Source: Fodinicola acaciae
GTDB taxonomy: Bacteria > Actinomycetota > Actinomycetes > Mycobacteriales > HKI-0501
Reading direction: 5' to 3'
NCBI RefSeq assembly: GCF_010993745.1
Contig: NZ_WOTN01000001.1
Coordinates: 375,235-439,234 of the forward strand
Length of the DNA stretch: 64,000 nucleotides
A program made the translations under genes and the position numbers. Numbering within the stretch: position 1 is the stretch's first letter; every line of letters starts with the position of its first letter. The notes below the pieces were generated by a model. That model was not told where the DNA came from and searched no databases. It saw nothing but the letters and a program-made list of their open reading frames with translations. Shown piece by piece: positions 43,101-49,775 of the stretch.

Positions 43101-43280
43101 ACGCACGTATGCGTCCGCGGCCAGCTTCCGCAGAAAATCCACCATCGCGGTCGTGTCGTCGACATCGTCGAGCGGCGGCACTGAGGTGCATTGCGGCAGC
43201 GCGGAAAGGCGAGCGATTCCCACCTCCAGTGCGGTGAACACTGCGATTCCTTCCGATCGGCCGGCGCCAGCTGTCTCCAT
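40122..43280 (-). CDS. LanB lanthipeptide dehydratase (locus 2) with an in-frame palindromic insert
   Basis: Full-length class I dehydratase of 1052 residues. The glutamylation domain contains HRPTPFGLLAGV (about residue 100); the elimination domain starts near residue 776 with SEWLYAKVFADPG and DRWFFLRYRED. Between the two domains, residues 735-766 are encoded by a 93-bp palindromic repeat copy (40985-41077) that keeps the frame. LanB1 has no equivalent. The linker position makes it plausible that the enzyme still folds. ATG 43280 is chosen; ATG 43295 is possible and would overlap the divergent exporter start. Confidence 0.88.
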   Translation of the reverse strand: METAGAGRSEGIAVFTALEVGIARLSALPQCTSVPPLDDVDDTTAMVDFLRKLAADAYVREALTVSSASLGHTLARVADGVSVEPKRLRRAVLAAIRYVSRMSHRPTPFGLLAGVCRLRFGDATDTRVGTAHRRQVRVDMGWLVDVVRPMETDPTVLEKLRLVANDQCFGRGDRLVLPMVRDEIERRGPDDREHTVRLTNAVRTAMAAASSPVGYPELVKRLHADFPAATETEVTTMVTELVRREFLLTDLRPSATCTDPLSHVAQRLPEMASVKRALEEYARTSVGAGAAAWSRSTEALRRWKTADRMIQVDLGMDADVVIPAAVADELVEAAAVAWRLTPAQLAPADPLAGFRAEFIERYGTNVLVPVKEVLNPTTGLGAPPGYLLPPSSRRAVELETGSAQRDELLFQLAWGSGREIVLDEELVERLGRTDRADEPPPYLEACVQVLADSTDSLAGGDFRLVAGSANFNRPGAMFGRFLHLLPELATPMSQLATELAGDATPTQLCGPLTQSRTFNVSQVPRLTEQSLEVGVFADRANALSLDEVLVGADHRRFFLVSTRDGRRISPQPFHALNPLLSMPNAVRFLLEVGQADTPPWPLWTWGAADRLPYLPRVRHGRTVLSSARWQLDPRLKTERSWTRWRPAFERWRKEWDVPDRVYAVSSDNRVLVDLTEPAQLRMLHDDLRKRPATALQEEPAGGEIGTGWIGGHANEIVIPLVPRRVADRRPVGAPRDCWGTEARDSRAQTPPFGSRLSRTSVPQQSLSRHATAARSYPPGSEWLYAKVFADPGRHAELLSRHLPALVGRLTGVDRWFFLRYREDGAQLRIRFHGDPADLNGTVLPMLAAWSADLTEAGIVGNLTLDTYRPEYQRYGGSSAIEAAEHLFRADSESVLTQLRLREQGQLDLPVEILLAANHIDLVRWIHGDGWWEFLLSAYPKGDRHATFQEHRRAAMRLLDPLGGWKELAAMPGGPQLLESWAQRASAAADYGQLLRAQDTDLAGPISSILHLHHNRLVGIDRGREQDGYAVARGTLQAQADRDRHLRKSGRNR
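40985..41077. repeat. MITE-like palindrome, family A copy 1, inside lanB2
   Basis: Arms AGAGACTGTTGGGGAACTGA (from 40984) and its exact complement ending at 41078. The inner palindrome CCAAACGGCGGCGTTTGG is flanked by the shared core sequences GAGAGTCGAGATC and CTCGGCTATCGCG. 93 bp plus a 3-bp duplication equals 32 codons. The ends resemble IS5-family termini. No transposase is present. Confidence 0.8.
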
Positions 43281-43293
43281 TAGATTAATTACC
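43281..43293. promoter_or_regulatory. Divergent AT-rich promoter between lanB2 and the exporter
   Basis: TAGATTAATTACC separates the two start codons and is the only AT-rich patch nearby. On the plus strand TAGATT ends 7 nt before ATG 43294, the spacing of a -10 box for a leaderless mRNA. Neither gene has a Shine-Dalgarno sequence. Confidence 0.45.
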
Positions 43294-45198
43294 ATGTCCA
43301 CGTCACCCGCGCAGGATCCGCTTTTCGGCTCCGGTTTGCGCCTTTCGCAGGTGCGCAACTATGATCGCGCGCCGGTCGGAATGCTGCGTACGCTTCGCGC
43401 ACTGCCGCGGTTGGTCGGCATCACCGCGCGGCTCGGTTGGCGACAGGACCGCGCGGCGATGTGCGCGATGGTCGTGAGTCAGTTGCTGACCGGTGTGACT
43501 ACGGCGGGGACTTACCTGACCACACAACGTTTCCTGTCCGGCGTGTTCGCGGCTGGAGCGCTAAACGGCAAGCTCGCCGCGCTGGCGCCGATCGCGATGA
43601 TCATGGTGGCGCTGCTTGCCACCCGCGGCTTGGCCGACGCGGTGTCCACCGCGACATCCGGACGGCTGGGACCGCGGATTGCCAGAGCCGCCAACCTCGA
43701 GTTGCTCGAACGCGCCGTACGGGTCGAGCTGGCGGTGATCGAGGACGCGGCGTTCCACCAGCTGCTGGAGTCGGCACGCCGCGGCGCGGATGCCGTACGC
43801 CGGTTGACAGATCGCGTCGTCGGCATGTCCACGGCCGCGGTTTCGGTGTGCGGCATGGTGGTGGCGCTGGCGATTCTCGACGCACGACTGCTGCCGCTGT
43901 TGTTGCTGACGCTCGTGCCGCGGGGCTGGGGCGCGGCGAGGATGGCCGGCGTACGGTATGCGTCGGCGAAACGGTGGATGGATCTCACCCGCCAGGTCGA
44001 CCAGCTCGGCATGCTGATGACGGCGCGCCGGACGGCGGAGGAAATCCGCGCACATCGTGCCGGTGGGTTTCTGTTGCGTGAGTTTCGGCGGCTCTCGGCG
44101 CATTCCGACGGAGAGCAGGCCAGGTTGGCGCGTCAGGAGGCCGTGACGCGTTTGCTGGTCGGCGCTGCGAGCGGTGCGGCCGCCGTCCTGGTTTACGGCG
44201 TGCTGGTCCTCCTCACGGTCACTGGCGGCATGTCGTTGGCGGTCGCTGGGGCTGCCGCGCTGGCGATCAGGTCGAGCGCCTTGAGCCTGGCAACGCTCGT
44301 CACGCAGTTTCAGCAGGTGTACGAGGACGGCCTGCTGGTGTTGGACTGGCGTGCTGCTTGTGACAGCGCGGAATTGTCGGCGATCCGCGACGGCGGCAGC
44401 CCTCCGGCTGCCGATCCGCGGCGAATTTCGGCTTGCCGGTTGACCTTCCGCTATCCAGGCACGCAGCGCGCCGCGGTGGACGGCGTGGACCTGGAACTGC
44501 GGCGCGGTGAGATCGTCGCGCTGGTCGGCGAAAACGGCTCAGGAAAGTCCACTGTGGCCAAGTTGTTGACCGGCCTCTATCTGCCGCAGGGCGGAGCCGT
44601 CACGTGGGACGGTGTGAGCACACGCGACCTCGACCGGCACGCGCTGTTCGACCACGTCGCGCTGCTGTCGCAGTCGTTTCCGCGTTGGCCTTTCACCGCG
44701 AGGATGAACGTGGCGATCGGACGATCCGCCGAGGCTGTTGACGAGGCGAGGCTGGTTTCGGCGGCCGGCCGCACCGGTGCGGACACCGTCATCGACGGCC
44801 TGGATGGTGGATGGGACACGTTGCTGGCGCCGGAGTTCTTTGGTGGCACCGATCTTTCCGGCGGCCAGTGGCAGCGGCTCGGCCTGGCCAGGTCCTGGTA
44901 TCGCGACGCGCGGCTGCTCGTCGTCGACGAACCGACCTCCGCTTTGGACCCGGCCGCTGAGATCGAGGTCTTCGACCGGATCGGCGCGATGGCCAGGGAC
45001 GGCCGTACGATTCTGCTGATCACGCACCGTCTCGCGTCTGTCGCGTCCGCCGATCGCATCTACGTTCTCGACCACGGCCGGATCGTGGAGCACGGCAGTC
45101 ACGCTCAGCTCATCCGCGCTGACGGAAAATACGCCGCGCTCTATCGATTGCAGGCCGCGCAGTTCCAATCCGACTCGGCATGCGACGGCACAGGTTGA
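43294..45198 (+). CDS. ABC exporter with fused permease and ATPase (lanthipeptide export)
   Basis: Membrane exporter half-transporter of 634 residues: about six transmembrane segments (residues 50-330), then an ATPase with Walker A GENGSGKST, signature LSGGQWQRLGLARS, Walker B LLVVDEPTSALD and the switch histidine in LLITHRLA. It has no N-terminal C39 peptidase domain, so it would export but not cleave the precursor. It is divergent from lanB2 with start codons 14 bp apart, so it most likely exports the locus 2 product. The stop codon lies inside a GAGCGCTAAA motif belonging to the next gene. Confidence 0.87.
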   Translation: MSTSPAQDPLFGSGLRLSQVRNYDRAPVGMLRTLRALPRLVGITARLGWRQDRAAMCAMVVSQLLTGVTTAGTYLTTQRFLSGVFAAGALNGKLAALAPIAMIMVALLATRGLADAVSTATSGRLGPRIARAANLELLERAVRVELAVIEDAAFHQLLESARRGADAVRRLTDRVVGMSTAAVSVCGMVVALAILDARLLPLLLLTLVPRGWGAARMAGVRYASAKRWMDLTRQVDQLGMLMTARRTAEEIRAHRAGGFLLREFRRLSAHSDGEQARLARQEAVTRLLVGAASGAAAVLVYGVLVLLTVTGGMSLAVAGAAALAIRSSALSLATLVTQFQQVYEDGLLVLDWRAACDSAELSAIRDGGSPPAADPRRISACRLTFRYPGTQRAAVDGVDLELRRGEIVALVGENGSGKSTVAKLLTGLYLPQGGAVTWDGVSTRDLDRHALFDHVALLSQSFPRWPFTARMNVAIGRSAEAVDEARLVSAAGRTGADTVIDGLDGGWDTLLAPEFFGGTDLSGGQWQRLGLARSWYRDARLLVVDEPTSALDPAAEIEVFDRIGAMARDGRTILLITHRLASVASADRIYVLDHGRIVEHGSHAQLIRADGKYAALYRLQAAQFQSDSACDGTG

Positions 45199-45206
45199 GC
45201 GCTAAA
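45195..45206. promoter_or_regulatory. GAGCGCTAAA motif upstream of secreted protein gene
   Basis: TTGAGCGCTAAA, identical to the copy before the secreted protease, 33 nt before ATG 45239. It overlaps the stop codon of the exporter. Confidence 0.45.
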
Positions 45207-45238
45207 GTGCCATTACGTCTCATCGACAGAGAAGGGAC

Positions 45239-45649
45239 ATGTCCGTGAAACGGAGCTTGCTGGTCGTGGCCGTCGTTTCGGCCGCATTGCTGACGATCCC
45301 ACAAACCGCGGTGGCGCGTCCGGCGGCGGCGCCATGCGCCGCCCAGACCAACTGCTGGTGGTCCCTCGCCGGCTTCACCGGTCAGTCGGCGACCTGGCAG
45401 GCGCCACGACCTCCGGGTTCGTGCGCGTCCGCGCCGAATGCCGTCGTGCGGTCATATGCTTTCTACGGTGGCCAAGAAGGCTATTTCTATCGCAGCAACA
45501 ACTGCACCGGCGAGTCGCGTGCCGTGTTGGCGAACAGTGAGTCCGCCGATCTCGGCTTCGACGCGTACAGCTTCAAGTCGGCCTGCGTCTCCTGCAAGGT
45601 CAACGCCGGAACACTCGGCGGCCGGCAAACCACGTCTCATCGACCGTGA
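45239..45649 (+). CDS. Small secreted protein, I36/crystallin-like
   Basis: 136-residue exported protein; GAAGGG precedes ATG 45239. The signal peptide ends near TAVARP. Mature segments SYAFYGGQEGYFYRSNNCTGE and six cysteines suggest a beta/gamma-crystallin or I36 inhibitor-like fold; the resemblance is weak. It shares its upstream motif with the 37854-38378 gene. The last 50 bases overlap the convergent amidohydrolase gene. A role as inhibitor, immunity factor or scavenger of the lanthipeptide is conceivable but not shown. Confidence 0.6.
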   Translation: MSVKRSLLVVAVVSAALLTIPQTAVARPAAAPCAAQTNCWWSLAGFTGQSATWQAPRPPGSCASAPNAVVRSYAFYGGQEGYFYRSNNCTGESRAVLANSESADLGFDAYSFKSACVSCKVNAGTLGGRQTTSHRP

Positions 45650-47198
45650 CCCGAGCCAGTTCGTCGACCGGCGTCGCGAACGGATTTCGGTCGAGGACAA
45701 GGAAATCGGCCGACTTGCCGACGGTCAGCGAGCCGGTGACGTCGTCGAGACCACAGGCACGCGCCGCGTTGATGGTGAAAACCTCGATGGCTTCGGACAA
45801 GGAGATGGCCTGCTCCGGCCACAAAACGCCGGCGTGGACTCCGTTCGGGTCGCGGCGGGTGACCAGGCCCTGAATGCCGAGCCACGGATTCGGTGACTCG
45901 CTGACCGGCCAGTCGGTGCCGCCGGCGACCAGCGCGCCATGGTCGAGCAGCGCTCGGTTGGGTTGCATGTGGTCGGCGAGCCGCGCCGGCAGCACCTGCG
46001 CGATGGCGGTCGGAATCACACCGGGAGTCCACAGAAACGGCGAGATGTCGGCCGACACGTCCAGCTCGGCAAACCTGCGTAGGTCGTCCGGGTGAACGAA
46101 CTGGCCGTGTGCCACCTGGATTCGGGTCGTGTGGTCGCCGCCCGCGCGGAGCGTCGCGGCGGCGTCGAGTGTCGCGCGTACGGCCGCGTCGCCGGTGCAG
46201 TGGATCTTCGCGGAGAGCCCTTCAGCCGCTGCGATTTCCAGCCAGGACACCAGTTCGTCTGGTGACATCGCCGGTTTGCCGCCATACGGCTCAAGAAATG
46301 CCGCCGTGTGCGCCGGTGGGGTGCCGTCGAGAAAGATTTTCACGAAATCCGGCCGGTGACGCGGGGTGCGACAGCCTGCCGCGAGTTTCAGCAACGGCTC
46401 GCCGACTGGCTCCACGCCGAAAATCGGGTCGTTGACAAGCATCGACGAGACGACCCAGGCGGCCAGGTCGCCGGCGTCGTCCAGCGTTTTCAGCGCACGG
46501 AGGATGTCGAGGGACACCGCGGCGTCCTGGAACGCGGTGATGCCGTACGAGTGCAGGATCGCGATCGCGCGCCGCGACGCGTCCGCGTGTTGAGTGGCCG
46601 TGAGCGGTCGCGTCGCCTGCCGTGCGCGCTCCACGAGCAGGCCGGCCGATTCGATCAGCAGGCCGGTGACCGCGCCGGTCGACGGATCGCGACCGATCGT
46701 GCCGCCTGGCGGATTTGGCGTGGCCGCGGTGATGCCGGCGATTTCCAACGCACGGCTGTTGACCCAGCGATTGTGCCGGCTGTCTTCGATAAGAACGACC
46801 GGCCGGCCGTCGGCCGCGTCGTCCAGAGCATGTCGCGCGGACTCGCGCAGCAATGCCGGCGCGAGCGTCGACGGCCAGGCACCACCGACGATCCAGTCGT
46901 CCGGACCGAGACCGGCGGCCCATTTCCGTACGGCGGCGAGGATCCGTGGCAGGTCGTCGGCGGGGGACAGGCGCAGCTCGAACATCTCGCGTCCGGCGAG
47001 TGCGTGATGACTGTGTACGTCGACGAAACCCGGCATGACGAACGCGCCGCCGAGATCGCGGACCTCGGTCCGTGGACCAGGCTCGACCTTGTCGAGCGCC
47101 ACGATTCGTCCATCGGACACGGCGAAGGAGGTCGCCGACGGACGACCACCGTCCACTGTGTACACGGTGGCGTTGCTGATGACGAGATCAGGGACCAT
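45600..47198 (-). CDS. Amidohydrolase, YtcJ-like
   Basis: Metal-dependent hydrolase of the amidohydrolase superfamily, 532 residues. Metal-site motifs in order: VDVHSHHALAG, the carboxylated-lysine segment FVKIFLDGTPP, IHCTGDAAV, VAHGQFV and GGTDWPVS. The composite beta domain is formed by both ends (ISNATVYTVDGG and GKSADFLVLDRNPF). ATG 47198 is chosen by family start. It overlaps the upstream MoaF-like gene by 11 nt, so the two are co-expressed. A second amidohydrolase lies at 59.8 kb. Confidence 0.88.
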   Translation of the reverse strand: MVPDLVISNATVYTVDGGRPSATSFAVSDGRIVALDKVEPGPRTEVRDLGGAFVMPGFVDVHSHHALAGREMFELRLSPADDLPRILAAVRKWAAGLGPDDWIVGGAWPSTLAPALLRESARHALDDAADGRPVVLIEDSRHNRWVNSRALEIAGITAATPNPPGGTIGRDPSTGAVTGLLIESAGLLVERARQATRPLTATQHADASRRAIAILHSYGITAFQDAAVSLDILRALKTLDDAGDLAAWVVSSMLVNDPIFGVEPVGEPLLKLAAGCRTPRHRPDFVKIFLDGTPPAHTAAFLEPYGGKPAMSPDELVSWLEIAAAEGLSAKIHCTGDAAVRATLDAAATLRAGGDHTTRIQVAHGQFVHPDDLRRFAELDVSADISPFLWTPGVIPTAIAQVLPARLADHMQPNRALLDHGALVAGGTDWPVSESPNPWLGIQGLVTRRDPNGVHAGVLWPEQAISLSEAIEVFTINAARACGLDDVTGSLTVGKSADFLVLDRNPFATPVDELARVTVDETWFAGRRVFRR

Positions 47199-47943
47199 CG
47201 TAGTGACCAGGATAGACGGTCGTGCTGAGCAGACGACCGTATGCGCCAAAGGTGAAATGCGTCGGCGTCACGCCGTCCTCGCCGATGCCGAACAACGCTC
47301 CGTGCGAGCGCATCCGCCTGGCGTCGCGATGGTCGGCGATCGTCACGGCGGCGCACGGAATGACCTTTTCGCGCCAGGCAAACAGATAGATGCCCTGCCG
47401 CAGCTGATACGTGGAGTTTTCGTCGGTGTCGGCGAGTCCGCGCTCCGGACCGGCCAGGCACTGCCAGGTGTACCAGTGTGGCGTGAGATAGATGTGCTCG
47501 TACGCGTGATGTTGGCTGTAGACCCACAAAGCACGGCGGCCGATGAGCGAGTCGCTGGCCGCCATCGGCTCGCCGTGTGCCTCGATGCCGTCGATCGTGG
47601 CCGGCAGGAACGTTTGCCGTAGGCGCGGCGTCGTGTCGCCGATGGTGCTCGTCACGACCAGCGCGCGACCGCGCTGCAGGTCGAGCACCAGGCTGTAGGC
47701 CGTCTCCGCGCCAGGATGCGTTTGCACGTAATACAAACCGTCGTCGACGAGGAACGCCTCGTACGGATCTTCGCTGGCACTCCAGGCGAACTCGTCGTCG
47801 CCGCTGCGCAGCACGAACGAGCAGCCGTGCAGGTCGTCCACGGTGGCGGCCTTGTTGGCGTCGAAGCCCGGTGCGAGTCCGTCCAGTGGCAGCCAGGTGG
47901 AGGTGTCGGAGAGATCGGACAGATCCGTGCCGCCGTTGGTCAT
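47188..47943 (-). CDS. MoaF-like protein (first copy)
   Basis: 251 residues of the MoaF family: two lipocalin-like halves, with DDLHGCSFVLRSGDDEF, YEAFLVDDGLYYVQ, RRALWVYSQHHAYEHIYL and YTWQCLAGPERGLADTD. MoaF was named from a molybdenum-cofactor gene set, but its biochemical role is not established. No other molybdopterin gene occurs in the window, so a cofactor role is doubtful here. A paralogue lies at 53.9 kb. ATG 47943 is chosen; it is preceded by GGAGGC. Confidence 0.8.
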   Translation of the reverse strand: MTNGGTDLSDLSDTSTWLPLDGLAPGFDANKAATVDDLHGCSFVLRSGDDEFAWSASEDPYEAFLVDDGLYYVQTHPGAETAYSLVLDLQRGRALVVTSTIGDTTPRLRQTFLPATIDGIEAHGEPMAASDSLIGRRALWVYSQHHAYEHIYLTPHWYTWQCLAGPERGLADTDENSTYQLRQGIYLFAWREKVIPCAAVTIADHRDARRMRSHGALFGIGEDGVTPTHFTFGAYGRLLSTTVYPGHYDGP

Positions 47944-48115
47944 CAATGCCTCCGTCCTCGGGTCGCCTCGCAAGTGTTCGCCACATCCCGGTCGTTTGGA
48001 AGTCACGCCGCTCACCTTTTGCCGCAGCCGACAAGAACGCTGCGCTCACGGCCAAAAGCGCCGCGAAGGCCATGCAGCACGATGGAGGAATTCATTGGTC
48101 GACGAGGAGAAACTG

Positions 48116-48916
48116 ATGAGCAGTGCCAGCAGGGTCGTCGCGATCACCGGTGGCGGCACCGGCATCGGTGCGGCGGTGGCGCACCGATACGCCCAGGACG
48201 GCGCGAAAGTCGTCGTGCTCGGCCGTCGCGAGCAGCCGTTGCGGAAGGTCGCCGCCGAGACCGGTGCGCACGTCATCGTGGCCGATTCGTGCGTACGGAC
48301 CGATGTCGAGAACGCGATCGCGGACATCACCGACCGCTTCGGCCGGCTCGATGTCGCCGTGGCGAATGCCGGTGGCCACGGTCTGTCGTCGGTGACCGAC
48401 ACCGACGACGACGCGTGGCAACTCGCGATGCAGTCGAACTTGTCAAGCGCGTTCGTGTTTTGTCGCGCGGCGCTGCCGGCTTTGTTGGCAACGAAAGGGC
48501 AGGTCGTCATCGTGTCCTCGCTGGCGGGACTGTTCGCCGGGCCCAATGTCGCCGGCTACACGGTGGCCAAGCACGCGCTTATCGGCCTGACCCGGTCGAT
48601 CGCGCGCGATTACGGTCCGCGTGGCGTACGCGCCAACGCGGTGTGTCCGGGATGGGTCCGCACTCCGATGGCCGACGGCGAGATGGACCAGTTCGCCGCG
48701 GCCGCCGGGATCACCAACGGACGCGAGGAAGCCTACCGACGGGTGACCGCGGAGGTGCCGCTGCGCCGACCGGCCGAGCCGGCGGAAATCGCCTCGGTCG
48801 TCCGTTTCCTTGGTTCGTCCGAGTCTTCCTGCATCACCGGTGCGGTGCTGGTCGCCGACGGCGGAGCGCACGCGGTCGACCTGCCGACACTGGAGTTCGA
48901 GCGAGCCGGAATGTAA
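48116..48916 (+). CDS. Short-chain dehydrogenase/reductase
   Basis: Classical SDR of 266 residues: cofactor motif TGGGTGIG, ANAGG, active-site Ser in IVSSLAG and YxxxK as GYTVAKH. GAGGAG lies 6 nt before ATG 48116. The Arg in VLGRRE after beta-2 suggests NADP preference. It is divergent from the MoaF-like gene. Its TAA stop coincides with the left target duplication of a palindromic element, so the gene end was the insertion site, without loss of sequence. Confidence 0.88.
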   Translation: MSSASRVVAITGGGTGIGAAVAHRYAQDGAKVVVLGRREQPLRKVAAETGAHVIVADSCVRTDVENAIADITDRFGRLDVAVANAGGHGLSSVTDTDDDAWQLAMQSNLSSAFVFCRAALPALLATKGQVVIVSSLAGLFAGPNVAGYTVAKHALIGLTRSIARDYGPRGVRANAVCPGWVRTPMADGEMDQFAAAAGITNGREEAYRRVTAEVPLRRPAEPAEIASVVRFLGSSESSCITGAVLVADGGAHAVDLPTLEFERAGM

Positions 48917-49078
48917 GAGCCTGTTGGTGAATTGGGGCACGCGATAGCCGAGCCCAAACGCCGCCTGGTGGCACCGGACGATAACCCACCATAGCGCTGC
49001 TATTTGGGCCATCGCCCGGCACCGCCAGGACGACGTTTGGATCTCGACTCTCGCGCACCCCAATTCACCAACAGGCTC
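48917..49078. repeat. MITE-like palindrome, family A copy 2
   Basis: Ends GAGCCTGTTGGTGAATTGGGG and its exact complement, flanked by TAA on both sides (48914-48916 and 49079-49081), a 3-bp TNA-type duplication as made by IS1031-like members of the IS5 family. Core sequences GCGATAGCCGAGCCCAAACG and CGTTTGGATCTCGACTCTC match the other two copies. An extra internal hairpin makes it longer (162 bp). Confidence 0.8.
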
Positions 49079-49082
49079 TAAC

Positions 49083-49775
49083 TCATTCGCCGAGATATGC
49101 CGAGTGCAGCGTGGCCGGCGAGTCGAGCAGCGTACCCGCGTCGCCGGCGTACGTGACCCGACCTGACGCCACGACGACGGCATCTTGCGCGACACCAAGC
49201 GCGAGATGGGTGAACTGCTCGACCAGGAGTACGGCCGCGCCGGCCTCGGTGAACCGCGTGACCACCGGCAACAGCCGCGTGAAAACCGCCGGCGCCAACC
49301 CAAGTGACATCTCGTCGATCAACAGAAACGCTGGCTTCGCGGCAAAGGCTCTGGCCAGCACGACCATTTGCTGCTCTCCGCCGGAAAGCAACGCGGCTGG
49401 CGCGTCCTTGCGCTTGTCCAGCTCGGGAAACAACGCCAGCATCTCCTCGACATCGGCGGCCGTACGTGCGGTGAGCCGGATGTTTTCCAGCGTTGTCAGG
49501 CCACCGAAGACCGTGCGGCCCTGCTCGACATGTGCCACGCCGAGGCGTGCGCGCGCGACGCGCGAGTGACGCGTGATGTCAATGCCGCCGAGCGTGATGT
49601 TTCCGCGCGCTGCCGGCAAAACACCGGACACGGCTTCCAGCGTGCTGGTCTTGCCGGCGCCGTTGGGCCCGACCAGCGCGGTGATCTTGCCTGGTTCGAG
49701 GCGAAAGTCGACGCCGGTGATCACCGGTCCGGCGCCGCGCGCGACGGTCAGATCGTGCACCTGCAAGGTGGTCAC
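49083..49775 (-). CDS. livF: Branched-chain-amino-acid-type ABC ATPase, LivF-like
   Basis: Cytoplasmic ATPase of 230 residues: Walker A GPNGAGKTST, Q-loop GVAHVEQGRTVFGGLT (LivF-type), signature LLSGGEQQMV and Walker B FLLIDEMSLGLAP. It overlaps the permease-ATPase fusion by 4 nt. HAAT-family importers take up amino acids, but many transport aromatic or other carboxylic compounds. Confidence 0.9.
   Translation of the reverse strand: MTTLQVHDLTVARGAGPVITGVDFRLEPGKITALVGPNGAGKTSTLEAVSGVLPAARGNITLGGIDITRHSRVARARLGVAHVEQGRTVFGGLTTLENIRLTARTAADVEEMLALFPELDKRKDAPAALLSGGEQQMVVLARAFAAKPAFLLIDEMSLGLAPAVFTRLLPVVTRFTEAGAAVLLVEQFTHLALGVAQDAVVVASGRVTYAGDAGTLLDSPATLHSAYLGE

Noticed and set aside
43063-43293. 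A longer N-terminus of the ABC exporter
   Set aside because: The extension runs antisense to lanB2, is Ser/Arg-rich and lacks membrane features. The protein begins naturally at 43294.
43553-43565. A fifth GAGCGCTAAA copy as a regulatory site
   Set aside because: It lies well inside the exporter coding region, far from any start codon, and is explained by the Gly-Ala-Leu-Asn codons there.
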